Below the pieces are notes generated by a model, which ran no database searches, was not told the origin of the DNA, and saw only the letters and a list, made by a program, of their open reading frames with translations. A program made the position numbers and the translations under genes. From NCBI GenBank assembly GCA_023150835.1, contig JAKLKB010000204.1, positions 1 to 7,019 on the forward strand: a stretch of DNA of 7,019 nt, written 5' to 3'. The stretch comes from Myxococcota bacterium. GTDB taxonomy: Bacteria; Myxococcota_C; UBA6777. Below are positions 6,875-7,019 of this stretch, in pieces (positions within the stretch are counted from its first letter, which is position 1; each line of letters opens with the position of its first letter).

Positions 6875-7019
6875 GGTCAGTCAATGACCCACCCCTAAAG
6901 GGGCGGGCTTGTTTCGGCAAGTCCGGTTGACCAGACGACAACAGAGGAAGTGGCGCAAGCCAAGTTGTTTGTAAACGATAGAGAGTATGTAGAGACCCTC
7001 GGATGCCGCCTCAGTTCGG
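6875..7019 (+). ncRNA. HEARO / IscB-type omega RNA scaffold, cut by the window end
   Basis: This stretch does not code and folds into a chain of compact hairpins. GGTCA/TGACC lies at 6875-6889, with GTCAA (6880-6884) alternatively able to pair with TTGAC (6927-6931). CCC-A-CCCC pairs with GGGG-C-GGG at 6888-6907 around TAAA. CTTG/CAAG closes on a TTCG loop at 6908-6921. ACAAC (6938-6942) pairs with GTTGT (6964-6968) and encloses TGGC-GCAA-GCCA (6951-6962), a GNRA tetraloop. The word order, from GTCAATGACC through GACGACAAC to the AGTATGTAGAGACC-type tail, matches my memory of HEARO RNAs. These are the omega RNAs encoded just 5' of iscB, the RNA-guided nuclease genes related to Cas9. I recall the family but have not aligned it. 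The exact 5' boundary is uncertain. iscB itself would lie beyond the right edge on the same strand. Confidence 0.68.

Overview
The window holds the first half of a respiratory operon from a Gram-negative-type aerobic bacterium. The core is actA-actB-actC, encoding the pentaheme cytochrome, the fused molybdopterin-like/iron-sulfur subunit and the NrfD-like quinol-binding subunit of alternative complex III (ACIII). ACIII is a quinol:electron acceptor oxidoreductase that stands in for cytochrome bc1. A gene for a SCO1/SenC-type copper chaperone, used in assembling the CuA centre of haem-copper oxidases, lies just upstream. The neighbourhood therefore fits an ACIII-to-oxidase electron transport chain. 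Base composition is moderate-to-high GC by eye. Myxococcota/Deltaproteobacteria-like lineages are plausible, but the sequence does not prove any taxon.

Layout. Positions 1-110 carry a cluster of small palindromic repeats with no gene. Positions 111-140 hold a second inverted repeat ending at a TACAAT box, a possible promoter/operator for the SCO gene. Positions 197-907 encode the SCO-like protein. Positions 908-1243 contain no convincing gene. actA (1244-1975) overlaps actB (1972-5295) by the ATGA arrangement. A 121-base gap then separates actB from actC (about 5417-6841). That gap contains two 36-base direct repeats that look like CRISPR repeats (internal hairpin, ATTGAAAC-type 3' end) but are only 9 bases apart. 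After actC, where actD, actE and actF would be expected, the last ~145 bases look like the scaffold of a HEARO/IscB-type omega RNA, cut by the window edge. An IscB-carrying mobile element would then lie between actC and the rest of the operon.

How it works together. In characterised ACIII, quinol is oxidised at the membrane subunit (ActC, with ActF in the full complex). Electrons pass through the iron-sulfur clusters of ActB to the haems of ActA and on to a terminal oxidase. The SCO protein would serve assembly of that oxidase. The two most interesting signals are not protein genes: the CRISPR-like repeat pair inside the operon, directly against the actC translation start, and the omega-RNA-like sequence after actC.
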